Source: Sphingobacteriales bacterium (GTDB taxonomy: Bacteria; Bacteroidota; Bacteroidia; AKYH767-A; OLB10). Taken from it: a stretch of 64,000 bases of DNA. A program made the position numbers and the translations under genes. A model generated the notes under the pieces. That model made no database searches. It saw nothing but the letters and a program-made list of their open reading frames with translations, and was not told where the DNA came from. Of this stretch, positions 40,001-49,746 are shown one piece after another (the stretch's first letter is position 1; each line of letters starts with the position of its first letter). The stretch is taken from the NCBI GenBank assembly GCA_021299095.1, contig JAJTFW010000003.1, forward strand, positions 1 through 64,000, written 5' to 3'.

Positions 40001-40190
40001 CTTTGATTTTATCCTTTTAGTACACTGTGCTGATAAGGATTTTAATTCCGAACCCATCGGTTCAAATAGTATTTTGTGAGAAGCTCCACTATACTATCCG
40101 AAAAGTACATCAATGTATTTTGGATACTTTTCACCAGTTAGTATTTATTGCTTTTTGTTGTCGATGCTTTTCCTCCAGCTTGACAAAAAA

Positions 40191-40220
40191 AGAACAGCCA
40201 CCCTTTAGAGTGGCTGTTCT
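40191..40220 (-). terminator. Strong intrinsic terminator
   Basis: Minus strand AGAACAGCCACTCTAAAGGGTGGCTGTTCT followed by TTTTTTGTC. Confidence 0.92.
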
Positions 40221-40239
40221 GGTAAATTGATTTAAGCGC

Positions 40240-42042
40240 TTACATCTTAACCACCTTGGCCTGTCCGGCGAAACCGTTCAGCGCCACCTTCACCACATAG
40301 GTGCCGGCAGAGAAGGCAGATGCGTCAAGGAAGATGGTGTTTTCGCCCGAAGCTGTTGCAGCGTTGCGGGTTAGCACGAGGCGTCCACTCAGGTCATATA
40401 CGTCGAGCATAGCCACTCCTCCGGTATTGGTCTCGAAGCGAAGTTCGAGTTGCTCCGCTACGATGCGGGTGCGGATGGGCAGTGATGCGTTCACCTCGTT
40501 AAGTCCGGTGCCAGAACACTGTGGATCTGCTGGATCGAGAACAGCTACCGCAACAGACGTTCCGGTCAATGTGCACGAGGGGTCCAGCTGAAGGTCGCCC
40601 AAGAAGGTAGGTGGATTGGTAGCCGCGATGGCGTTACCGAACACCACGGGGGTCCAGTAATAGGTTCCGTAAGGCACGTTGGTGCCATTAATTAGGGTAC
40701 CATTATTGACAAACTGACGAAGACTGGTAGCTGGAGCCGGGAAGTTGAAAGTATAGGAAGCAACCAGGCTTGGTTCTGTCAAAGGACTTGAACTTCCACT
40801 GATATCAGCAGAGGTGATCACCCAAGAAACACCTGCATAAGCACCTACGGTTGGAGCAAACACCCCGCTTGCCGTAAACTCCGCAGTATCACCACCGCAA
40901 AGCTGTACCGCCGACGCGATGACCGAGGTACCAGCACTAACGCCTGCCGTTGTGCATGTTACCGTTGGAATAATCTGATACTTATAAATCCCATCGCTGG
41001 TGGATGAGGTGGTGAATCCACCAGCCCACATGTGATCAGCATCGGCAATACCGAGTGCAGTGCGCTGAGCGGTTGCCTCGATGGTAGTCCAGTTCAGTCC
41101 ACCATCATCGCTGTAAGAAGAGCCCACGAATCCTGTTGCAGCTCCGGTGCTCACCATACGTGCACTACCTGGTACATTTTTCACATCCGACCCGAAGAAG
41201 TTTCCAGTCGGTGTGGCTGCGGTCCAAGTGGTTCCGCCATCCGTGGTGATGCGCATGGAGTTACCTCCGGTTGTTGCATTATACAAACGGGCAAGGCCAT
41301 TGCTTGCACTGGTGAAACAGATATCAATGGCTCCGTTGGCAGGCACAGTGATACCGGTACTGCTAACAGTCCAGTTCAGTCCGCGGTCGATGGAGCGGTA
41401 AACACGACCCTTATTGGTGTCAAACCACATGGTGTCGCCGATCACGCTATAGTGACCCACGATTCCGTACTCACCTGAAAGCGGAGCCGGAATGTTGGCA
41501 GAGGGAACGCGGGTCCAAGTAGCACCACCATCGTTAGTGGTGTGTATTTCAAACCAGGTGGCCGGAGTCGGGTCACCCATCACCATACCATTATTGGCAT
41601 CCCAGAAGTGAACCACATTGGGAAATGAAAGGCTACCTGCAAAAATGCTTCCCACACCCTGTTGTGACCAGGTGGAGCCACCATCACTGGTCTTCCACAA
41701 GCCGCCGCCTGCAGCAGCCGTATTGTACAACATGGCCCAGGCCGTATTGGCATCCAGACCATAAATCATTGACCAATCAAGAGTAGCAGCTGCGCCGGGA
41801 ATGAGGCCTGCGGCCCAGGTAGCACCTCCATCGGTGGTGCGGGAATAGTCCTGACGGTTGGCAGCACCGCCGGATCCGTCGTAGGAGCAAATCCAAACAG
41901 TGTTTGTGTCAACCACGCTGACGTGTCGAACGCCACTGGATAGATCTGAAAAGCCGGTGGCCTGGCTGACCCAAGTACCACCCTGTGCGAACAACCCGAG
42001 GGATGCCGCCATTAAAAGTGAAAGCAAGTAGATTTTCTTCAT
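40240..42042 (-). CDS. BNR/YCF48-type repeat protein with T9SS C-terminal sorting domain
   Basis: Repeated TTDGGATW, TSDGGSTW, TNDGGATW motifs; C-terminal LDVYDLSGRLVLTRN...FSAGTYVVKVALNGFAGQAKVVKM. Confidence 0.9.
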   Translation of the reverse strand: MKKIYLLSLLMAASLGLFAQGGTWVSQATGFSDLSSGVRHVSVVDTNTVWICSYDGSGGAANRQDYSRTTDGGATWAAGLIPGAAATLDWSMIYGLDANTAWAMLYNTAAAGGGLWKTSDGGSTWSQQGVGSIFAGSLSFPNVVHFWDANNGMVMGDPTPATWFEIHTTNDGGATWTRVPSANIPAPLSGEYGIVGHYSVIGDTMWFDTNKGRVYRSIDRGLNWTVSSTGITVPANGAIDICFTSASNGLARLYNATTGGNSMRITTDGGTTWTAATPTGNFFGSDVKNVPGSARMVSTGAATGFVGSSYSDDGGLNWTTIEATAQRTALGIADADHMWAGGFTTSSTSDGIYKYQIIPTVTCTTAGVSAGTSVIASAVQLCGGDTAEFTASGVFAPTVGAYAGVSWVITSADISGSSSPLTEPSLVASYTFNFPAPATSLRQFVNNGTLINGTNVPYGTYYWTPVVFGNAIAATNPPTFLGDLQLDPSCTLTGTSVAVAVLDPADPQCSGTGLNEVNASLPIRTRIVAEQLELRFETNTGGVAMLDVYDLSGRLVLTRNAATASGENTIFLDASAFSAGTYVVKVALNGFAGQAKVVKM

Positions 42043-42196
42043 TGTTTACGGTTTTGTTGTGACCAAAAATAGGGATTTGAGTGCTTGGGCTAACCCATTG
42101 ATTGTGTTCAACTTGTATGAAAAGGAACTTTAAGGGTATAGTTCCGTACAAGGCCTGTATTCCCGACCTGGTATCGGGGCTTAAAACCGTCAGCAC

Positions 42197-43264
42197 ATGA
42201 GAACTTTTCGTTTTATCCTGGCCACAGCGATTGGCCTCTGTCTTAACAACCCGGGACATGCTCAGTATGCCTGCCCAGGGTTTCGTACGTATCCGCAAGG
42301 TGTCTGGGGCGCAAACCCTGTCAAAAACAATCCTGCCGCCTGGTTGGAAGAAGAGTTCAATGCGGCATTTCCCGGCGGCATTGAAATCGGATGCAAGGAC
42401 GCATTGGATTTGATGAGCCCCGAAGCAGTCCGCAAGTTCTTGCCCCAAGGTGGTGTTGCAGCAGAATTGCCCTTCGGACTCTTGACAGATCCTGACAATG
42501 AAGGGTACAACAATGTACTCGCAGGGCATCTGGTCGCCTTAACCATCAATGTCGCATTTGATCTGCACGATCCGGGTTTTTCTCCGTCGGACCAAACTCT
42601 GGCCGAATTGCTGATCAGCGAAGGTCCGTTAAAGGGTTTGTCTGTGGAGCGTTTTCTGGAACGAGCCAACCAGCGTATTGGAGGATGTATCGATGACAGT
42701 ATTTCACTGCGCACCTATAGTCAGATTGCTGCAACCATCAACCGCAGTTATACAGACGGAATTCTGCGTGACGAGTTTCTGGTTTGCCCTGTTCAGGTAC
42801 GCGGTGAGGCAACTGCAGTGCGCTGTCCCGGCGGAAGCGACGGAACAGTTCGGCTTCACGTTGAGGGTGGTGTCGGTCCGTTTACATTCAAATGGAACAA
42901 CGATCAAGACACCCGTGACCTGGAAGGCGTAAACGCAGGTGAATATCGTGTTACTGTTACGGATGCTGGGTTGGGTACTTCCATCGAAAAGCGATTTACA
43001 ATTGAACAACCTTCCATCACAGAAATCAATGCAAGGATTAATCCCACAGCTGGTGGTTACTCCGTATCAATGAGTGGAAGCGGAGGTACTGAGCCTTACA
43101 CATTCATTTGGGAAGACGGAGATAAATCGAATCCACGTAGCCCGATGGCTCCTGGTATATATCGCCTGTCGGCTTACGATGCGCGGCAATGCCGAACGCA
43201 GACCACAGTCGAGGTAAAAGAGTCGGCATTGGTATCACTTCCCAACTCCACCGTTCGTCCCTAG
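42197..43264 (+). CDS. SprB-repeat-like secreted protein
   Basis: CPGGSDGTVRLHVEGGVGPFTFKWNNDQDTRDLEGVNAGEYRVTVTDAG SprB-type repeat. Confidence 0.8.
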   Translation: MRTFRFILATAIGLCLNNPGHAQYACPGFRTYPQGVWGANPVKNNPAAWLEEEFNAAFPGGIEIGCKDALDLMSPEAVRKFLPQGGVAAELPFGLLTDPDNEGYNNVLAGHLVALTINVAFDLHDPGFSPSDQTLAELLISEGPLKGLSVERFLERANQRIGGCIDDSISLRTYSQIAATINRSYTDGILRDEFLVCPVQVRGEATAVRCPGGSDGTVRLHVEGGVGPFTFKWNNDQDTRDLEGVNAGEYRVTVTDAGLGTSIEKRFTIEQPSITEINARINPTAGGYSVSMSGSGGTEPYTFIWEDGDKSNPRSPMAPGIYRLSAYDARQCRTQTTVEVKESALVSLPNSTVRP

Positions 43265-43366
43265 TTGCGCGCGGGCACCTCGTAATCCATCGAAATAGCA
43301 CGAGCGTTTTTCATGATACGCATCAGGGGTCGATCATACGAACTCCTGGTGAATTACCTTCGTGTC

Positions 43367-44974
43367 ATGCGCATGTTTCTCTGTTCCTGCTTTCTTGTCC
43401 TGCTTGCTACTGTATCTCAGGCGCAATCTGTATTGGTCGAGCGGGTGCTGGAAGATGCATCGCCAATCGGATATGGCCTTAAAACCAACCACAGCATACC
43501 GGATGCAATTGGAGGCCTGTACCTGGTGGGGTCAGAAGGGGATGCCCGTGGCCTGATCTTTCGAACCGATTCGACTGGAACACCGGTTTGGGCGAAACAC
43601 TATACCGGTGGTGCCTATCCGAATATTTTTCCCGATATAAATTTCGCTTCGGTCATCCAGCTTCCGGATAAGGACCTTGTTTTATCCGGAATGTTGGTCG
43701 ATACGGCTATAAACACCCTTTGTGCCCTCATCATGCGGTGTGATTCGACAGGTGCGGTACGGTGGGCCAGAAAACTGGATGCTCCCGGACTTTATTCACG
43801 ATTCAACAGCATCACGGTGTGTCCTGATGGAGGGTTTCTCTGCACGGGTGGTATCGAGCCGGTGCCAACCCAAGCAGGTCGGCTCTTGGTTTGTAAAACA
43901 GATAGCACCGGTCAACTGATGTGGTGTAAGGCCTACGATGGACTGAACTTCGTCAATGTTGGACGAGGGGCTGCGGTGTTAAGCGACGGAAGTTATATCG
44001 TAACCGGATTTTCCGAAAATTTAAACCCATTCGAAGGAGCTGCATCCCTGATGCACATAAGCCCCAATGGAGCGGTATTAAAGTCGCAACGGATTCGGTC
44101 TATAACATCGACCTACTGCGCCGGTAGTGCCATTCATGTAGAGGGGGCAAGCTGTTATGTGTATGTATACCAAAGCGATGGTGTCTCCTTGTTACGCGGC
44201 GACACTTCACTGACAACCTGGACAATTTATCCGTTTCAGATCGGTGGTTTCTCGGCTGGACTTGCTCCCACCTATTATCCAAGCTTCCGCATGGTCAAAG
44301 ACGGTTCAAATGGTTTTTTGTTTACAACACAACATGCATTCGGTGGGAGTGTATTCCGGTCTGACACCTCAGGAACGATTCAGTGGAGTCGTGATGTTGT
44401 GATGCAGGCTACGGATGCACATCGTTTAGCAGATGGAAGACTGGCGTTTGTCGGAGGAGGACCGCTTATTGGTGTTCTTGCGCCGCAACAGAACACCGCA
44501 GGATTTCAGCCGGAAATTGGTTTGGTTTTCACAGACAGCAACGCACTGGCTGGATCCTGCATAGTTCCTGGGCTCCCATCACCCACACCTTTTGTTCAAT
44601 TCCAATTCGACAGCGTCACAATCAACACAAGTCCGGTAGGAACTCTTTCAGCAGTTGTTGTCCAGGATGCCAACCAGAGCATTTCAAACCGAATCGGTTG
44701 TGTAAGTACTACCGGGGGTATAACCGATACAGAAAACGGTCTATCCGTGAATATCAACCCGAACCCTGCTAACGATCGGTTCGAAGTCCGTATCGGTGAA
44801 TCATCCACCTGCCTGCTTGAGGTTTTCCAACTAGACGGAAAACGTGTTTTTACAAGTGAATTCGGTGAAGGGCGACTAACGATTTTCACCAACACCTGGG
44901 ATGCCGGCATATACCTTGTGCGCTGCCAATCGGGAAACCGGAACACAACAGTCCGTGTTGTGGTGATGCACTGA
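43367..44974 (+). CDS. T9SS C-terminal sorting domain protein
   Basis: Signal peptide MRMFLCSCFLVLLATVSQAQ; C-terminal VNINPNPANDRFEVRI...WDAGIYLVRCQSG. Confidence 0.85.
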   Translation: MRMFLCSCFLVLLATVSQAQSVLVERVLEDASPIGYGLKTNHSIPDAIGGLYLVGSEGDARGLIFRTDSTGTPVWAKHYTGGAYPNIFPDINFASVIQLPDKDLVLSGMLVDTAINTLCALIMRCDSTGAVRWARKLDAPGLYSRFNSITVCPDGGFLCTGGIEPVPTQAGRLLVCKTDSTGQLMWCKAYDGLNFVNVGRGAAVLSDGSYIVTGFSENLNPFEGAASLMHISPNGAVLKSQRIRSITSTYCAGSAIHVEGASCYVYVYQSDGVSLLRGDTSLTTWTIYPFQIGGFSAGLAPTYYPSFRMVKDGSNGFLFTTQHAFGGSVFRSDTSGTIQWSRDVVMQATDAHRLADGRLAFVGGGPLIGVLAPQQNTAGFQPEIGLVFTDSNALAGSCIVPGLPSPTPFVQFQFDSVTINTSPVGTLSAVVVQDANQSISNRIGCVSTTGGITDTENGLSVNINPNPANDRFEVRIGESSTCLLEVFQLDGKRVFTSEFGEGRLTIFTNTWDAGIYLVRCQSGNRNTTVRVVVMH

Positions 44975-45883
44975 TCAGGGCTGAAGGAAGCGCATGACTT
45001 TACGGTGCAGTGCGGCCTTCAGGCGATGATCGCCCACGATGCTTACTTCGTCAAGAAAACCCAGTAAAAAGCGGGTGACCGGTTTCAGGCTGTATACCTC
45101 ACCGGAAAACACATACGTTTTATTCTTCTTGTCATACTGCACCAAAGCGGAGGTCATGGGGTATTCCTCGCGCAGTAAAACGGCCACACGAAGCGACATC
45201 CTCCACGCAACCGTATACGTTCTGCCTGTTTCAGAAAAACCAAACACATCGGGGGCCTGATAGCGGTGCTTGTCACGGAACCGGAATGCCGTTTTACGAA
45301 CCTCTACTGCAGAAATACGCTCAATTTTGAATAACTTGTTGATGCCCGTCGCCGGCTCATAGGCCACAAGTCCCTGGTAGTTGTCGGTAAACCGGATGGG
45401 CTCAACCCGGCGATCGCTAATCTTGTTCGAATTGACACTGTGGTACTTCTTTAACACCACTTGCCGCCCATTGTGAATTGCTTCAGAAATTTTTTCAATG
45501 GTCTGAGCAAGATGAGCCGCCAGTAATTGTCCGTTGTATGCCGGTGCATCACCTTCGGGTCGCACCTTTTCCAGAATAGCCGATGCCAGTCGGTTCTTTT
45601 TTCCTGTAGCTAGTAGGAGGCGATGTAAATAAGCCGCCTCTTCGGGAGTGAAACGAACAGGCGACTTTCCGGTTTCATGTGGAATAAAACACCGATTCTC
45701 ATCATCCCGGCCAATATTAAATCCGATCTCTGTCAGCAAGTCAAGGTACCGATACACGGTACGCTCTGTGGTTTGAAGTTGATCGGCTAAAAAGCGGATG
45801 TTCTTGGGTGGTTTCGCCTCAAGCAGGGCTGCCAGTCGGAGTACCCGCAGAATTTTATGTCCGTTGTTCGATTCTTGGGGCAT
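44975..45883 (-). CDS. HTH + WYL domain transcriptional regulator
   Basis: RVLRLAALLEAKPPKNIRFLADQLQTTERTVYRYLDLLTEIGF HTH; WYL-like region VEPIRFTDNYQGLVAYEPATGINKLFKIERISAVE. Confidence 0.85.
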   Translation of the reverse strand: MPQESNNGHKILRVLRLAALLEAKPPKNIRFLADQLQTTERTVYRYLDLLTEIGFNIGRDDENRCFIPHETGKSPVRFTPEEAAYLHRLLLATGKKNRLASAILEKVRPEGDAPAYNGQLLAAHLAQTIEKISEAIHNGRQVVLKKYHSVNSNKISDRRVEPIRFTDNYQGLVAYEPATGINKLFKIERISAVEVRKTAFRFRDKHRYQAPDVFGFSETGRTYTVAWRMSLRVAVLLREEYPMTSALVQYDKKNKTYVFSGEVYSLKPVTRFLLGFLDEVSIVGDHRLKAALHRKVMRFLQP

Positions 45884-45925
45884 AGGTCGACAAAGATAGT
45901 CCTGAGTTGTGATACATCAACGCAC

Positions 45926-47044
45926 CTAATCCTCATGCACAACCAAGACGCGGGGTAGTGCAATACTCTTTCGACCTCCATTGGGTCCTTTAATACAATA
46001 GGAGTCGGCCAGCTCGTCGCCCAGTAAATCGACGAATTTCCTTCGAATCTTCGACATTTTCTCGCTCAGTGCATTGCTGAGTGGCCTACACAACTCATCC
46101 ACCCCTTGTTCGATTACCTGTGGATCATCGCGGCGGCTCATCCGTCCCATAAGCGCGATAAGCTCGGCCCGGTAATCGGACAAGTGACTGACCGGAATCC
46201 CTTCCGGGTGGTTTAAAAACAAGAGGTAGACTGCACGCTCGGTCGGGGACAAGTTTACCGGAAGCATGCCGAGGTCGGGTAAATACAACTTTCGATTCCA
46301 CCCTTTCACCATCAGACGGGACTCCTGCCTTAGCATCCCGTAACGCTCACGGTAAAGCAATTGCCTGCGGATGTCATCGAACAAGGCGAGTGTGTAGCGC
46401 AAAACCGCATGAGGCACATTACGGTGCTGTACGATCTTCTGACAATCGGCACAGATATCGGCAGTTCGCAACTTAAGAACGATCTCGCGCTTATCTTCAC
46501 AAAAATCCATCATGCATCCCTTGCTGTGCTTGTGAACAGAGGCCAACATTTCGGAGGGCCTGCTGAACATCATCTGCTTCAGCAACAGTGATACCACCTG
46601 ATAGGCGATTGGATACCGGCTGTCACCTTCGGTGTACATTTCCCAGTGTTCGGTGTGAATGAAAAAATTGCGGGCCTGTTCATCGTAGCCGGTAAACCAA
46701 TTTGGATGGTTGCCATAATCTGTCAGGAGTATGACAGTGTCCTCTTCACTGATCTTTTTCTTAATGCGGTGCTTCCTGCATATATCGAACAACGCGTCCC
46801 AAGAAAGTGCTCGGATCGGTTCGGAACTGTAGTCCAAGGTCATTTCACATAGAACGGCACGCTCCTGGCGCATATAGCGCTCGTCGTCCGGGAGAATCAG
46901 GCGAATCTCTTCGGCGATATCGGGCTCACGCGGCTCACGCGGCGTGTGAAACATATACGGGCCCGGAATGCTTTGCAAAAACGCTGCGACGGCATAAAAC
47001 AACTCATCGTCAACCCCCTTGGTTCGGATCAGGTGTACATTCAT
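45926..47044 (-). CDS. Uncharacterised Cys-containing protein with C-terminal winged-helix-like domain
   Basis: HSKGCMMDFCEDKREIVLKLRTADICADCQK (four Cys); C-terminal LSPTERAVYLLFLNHPEGIPVSHLSDYRAELIALMGRMSRR...IRRKFVDLLGDELADSYCIKGPNGGRKSIALPR. Confidence 0.7.
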   Translation of the reverse strand: MNVHLIRTKGVDDELFYAVAAFLQSIPGPYMFHTPREPREPDIAEEIRLILPDDERYMRQERAVLCEMTLDYSSEPIRALSWDALFDICRKHRIKKKISEEDTVILLTDYGNHPNWFTGYDEQARNFFIHTEHWEMYTEGDSRYPIAYQVVSLLLKQMMFSRPSEMLASVHKHSKGCMMDFCEDKREIVLKLRTADICADCQKIVQHRNVPHAVLRYTLALFDDIRRQLLYRERYGMLRQESRLMVKGWNRKLYLPDLGMLPVNLSPTERAVYLLFLNHPEGIPVSHLSDYRAELIALMGRMSRRDDPQVIEQGVDELCRPLSNALSEKMSKIRRKFVDLLGDELADSYCIKGPNGGRKSIALPRVLVVHED

Positions 47045-47125
47045 GTGTTCTAAAGATAAGGCTTTGTTCCACAAGCGCCGACTCCTGAAAATCCAGGAAC
47101 CGGCGCTTCGTTTTGGTTGTGTGGT

Positions 47126-47761
47126 TCAGGATTTACTGTCCTGATCATCGCGTTTGAACAGCCCTTTCTTTTTCATTCCGGCCTCCTTGGAATGGACAAA
47201 CTCGCTCACGCATTCATTGACTTCCATCATGGCCTGGCGCAGGTCCGATTTGCGCGTAAAGCGTACTTCATCGCGGTCAATGTTGAGCTGACGGGCCACG
47301 TTCCATGAATCGAAATCGGCTCCCAAAAAACTAAATGTCCAATGTCCGCTTTCTTTCTTCTCACTAATCCGACGTGCCACCTGTTGTGAAGTATAAAACT
47401 GAGATGCGTTTTCCGCTCCATCTGTCACAACCACCATCACCACATCGTCGTAAGGTGTGATGCTTTTCGAGATTTCCTCCATGCGCTGACCCAATGCGTC
47501 CAATAGTGCCGTGCTCCCGTTTGTACGGTATTGTGAAAGTTCCAGAATTGGTGCTTGGTCGGGATGAAGGGATGAGTACACGCTGCGGGTATCCGAATTG
47601 AAAAAACACAGGGATACGAGTATTTCCTGTTCCTTCACTTCATTTGCAAGACTCCGGATGGATAGGATTTGGCTGTTGATGGACTCAAGTGTTTCGCTGC
47701 GTACATCCGACATGCTTCCGCTGGCATCAACCAGCAATTGATAAATGGTTTTTGTTTTCAT
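47126..47761 (-). CDS. von Willebrand factor A domain protein
   Basis: YQLLVDASGSMSD MIDAS; TNGSTALLDALGQRM; VVMVVVTDGAENAS. Confidence 0.9.
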   Translation of the reverse strand: MKTKTIYQLLVDASGSMSDVRSETLESINSQILSIRSLANEVKEQEILVSLCFFNSDTRSVYSSLHPDQAPILELSQYRTNGSTALLDALGQRMEEISKSITPYDDVVMVVVTDGAENASQFYTSQQVARRISEKKESGHWTFSFLGADFDSWNVARQLNIDRDEVRFTRKSDLRQAMMEVNECVSEFVHSKEAGMKKKGLFKRDDQDSKS

Positions 47762-47919
47762 GGCTTTATCCTTGTTTTGATGGATCAAAGGTGCGGTCGG
47801 GTGCCTTCGATTTTTCAAAACTGACAAGCTTGTTATCTTTTATGGCATTGTAAATAAGCTTATTAATTCAATGGGGGCTGCTTGTTGTTTTGTTTAACCG
47901 AGCGTACATTTGATACACC

Positions 47920-48261
47920 ATGATACCCGGTTTTCGTCTTTTCCTGCTTTTTCTCCTGCTCAATACCGCATCCGCCTCAGCCCAAAAGGTATTTTCGGTT
48001 GATTATGCCTCACAGGCCGATGTGAAAGTCTTTGTGACGGATTACGCCTCACAGGCCGACCTCCTCGTATTCAAGGTGTCGTACGAAAGCCAGGCAGGGA
48101 AAAACGATGGCCTTTGGTTTTTCACCAAGCATGCCTCGCAAGCTGGCCACAAGGTGTTTTTCACCGAGTATGCCTCACAAGCAGATGTACTGATTCATTT
48201 TGTGAAGTACGAAAGCCAAGCCGGTTGGAAGAAGAAAGAAAAACAGGCCTTCTTTTATTGA
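47920..48261 (+). CDS. DUF6150-like secreted short-repeat protein
   Basis: Signal peptide then six (Y/H)(A/E)SQA(D/G) units: YASQAD, YASQAD, YESQAG, HASQAG, YASQAD, YESQAG. Confidence 0.8.
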   Translation: MIPGFRLFLLFLLLNTASASAQKVFSVDYASQADVKVFVTDYASQADLLVFKVSYESQAGKNDGLWFFTKHASQAGHKVFFTEYASQADVLIHFVKYESQAGWKKKEKQAFFY

Positions 48262-48455
48262 AAAAGCCCCGCCTCTTCCGAAGAAAAGACGGGGCGACCG
48301 CTAAAAAGGGTAGGCCCGATCCGAATTAAAATCCGGCAAAAGTTTCCGGGTGTTTCGCTCATTAATCGGCTCGGGAGATACTTTGTAACCCGAGAATAGG
48401 GTGTGTTGGTTTATCTCATTGGTTATCAGTGATATTATTATTGTAATGTCGTAGT

Positions 48456-49010
48456 ATGAACGGCTATTTCGTATCATTGAGCATGGTCAACGAGCAGGTA
48501 TATTTTGAGTTGTACCGCAATTGCAGGGCTGACTTCCTGCGTTGGTCCACATTCAGCTACAATCTCTCCTCCGAGGATGCCCGCGACCTCTACCAAGAGA
48601 CTTTTCTGCGCATTTGGGACAACCTTCAAAAAGGCAAGTTGCAGGCCTTCTCGTCCTCAGGTCGCACCTATGTGTTCGCCGTGGGCAAACACGTCGTTTT
48701 GGATTTTTTGTCGAAACAGCAGCGACTGGTTCCACATTCTGATTTAAGTGCCCTTGAACAGGGCGAAGACCTGCTACAGGATCAACACAATTCAGACCAT
48801 ACAAGCCATGTGATTCAATCCGGCCTAAACCAGTTGGAACAGAGGGAGCGTTCCTTAATCGAGTTGTTTTATTTTAAACGGCTCGATATGCATTCAATTG
48901 CTGAGCAACTGGGTTATAAAAACGCAGATGTGGCTAAAAAACGCAAGTACGAAGTATTCCGAAAGCTGTGTAACCTTGTGAATAGCCGGATTAAATCGCC
49001 GGTTTCCTGA
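48456..49010 (+). CDS. Sigma-70 family (ECF-like) RNA polymerase sigma factor
   Basis: LSSEDARDLYQETFLRIWDNLQKGKLQAFSSSGRTYVFAVGKHVVLDFLSKQ; C-terminal HTH DMHSIAEQLGYKNADVAKKRKYEVFRKL. Confidence 0.88.
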   Translation: MNGYFVSLSMVNEQVYFELYRNCRADFLRWSTFSYNLSSEDARDLYQETFLRIWDNLQKGKLQAFSSSGRTYVFAVGKHVVLDFLSKQQRLVPHSDLSALEQGEDLLQDQHNSDHTSHVIQSGLNQLEQRERSLIELFYFKRLDMHSIAEQLGYKNADVAKKRKYEVFRKLCNLVNSRIKSPVS

Positions 49011-49014
49011 TTGA

Positions 49015-49746
49015 ATGGATATCAGACCGGAAGATTTTGAGCGTTTTGAGGCCTATTGGTCAGGTGAAATGCTTGAGCCCAATCGACAACAACTCGAGAT
49101 AGACTTGCTGGTAGATCCACTCCTTCAACAACGCTTTGCTGAATACAAGCGTATACGCGAAGGGTTGGACCAGCTCGCGCGGAAAGAGGTGCACAAGCAA
49201 CTGAAAGCCCTCGATCAGAGTCTTGATGCCATTCCACAACATCGGCACCAAAAAGTAAAATCCAAAACAAGGGTCTTGTTCCTGTTCGGTGGGCTTGCTG
49301 CTTGTCTTTCACTTGGCTGGTTATTTTATCCAGAGGGATACTCCGTTGACAATTTGCCACACGAGGAAGGTATTCCGCTTTTAATGGCGGATCAGGATAA
49401 TCGCGTGTTCGACTCGGCCATGTCGTCGTATCGTTCTGTCGATTTTTCGGAAGCAGCAAGGGCCTTTTCGGGTCTTCCCGATATGGAGGAGAATGATACC
49501 ATCCTGTTCTACCTCGCCAACGCCGAACTGCGATCGGGGAATTCGGCGATAGCACTAAAGCACTTCAAGGCATTGACGGACCGCAGAGAGTCTGTTTTTT
49601 ACGACAAAGCGCGTTACTACGTGGCCATGGCTCACTGGTCGGCAGGAAACGACCGGGAGGCATTTGGCTTATTACGTCAGATTGCGAAAGAACCGAAACA
49701 CCCCTACCGCCATCAGGCGCAAGCTGCGGTGGAACAAATGGAATGA
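49015..49746 (+). CDS. Single-TM protein with TPR-like C-terminal region (anti-sigma-like topology)
   Basis: About 85 aa N-terminal region, TM TRVLFLFGGLAACLSLGWLFY, then helical repeats; 4 nt after the sigma gene. Confidence 0.7.
   Translation: MDIRPEDFERFEAYWSGEMLEPNRQQLEIDLLVDPLLQQRFAEYKRIREGLDQLARKEVHKQLKALDQSLDAIPQHRHQKVKSKTRVLFLFGGLAACLSLGWLFYPEGYSVDNLPHEEGIPLLMADQDNRVFDSAMSSYRSVDFSEAARAFSGLPDMEENDTILFYLANAELRSGNSAIALKHFKALTDRRESVFYDKARYYVAMAHWSAGNDREAFGLLRQIAKEPKHPYRHQAQAAVEQME

Noticed and set aside
48262-48295. GCCCCG...CGGGGC hairpin after the DUF6150 gene as a terminator
   Set aside because: Same polarity problem: T-tract only on the minus strand, with no minus-strand gene reading into it.
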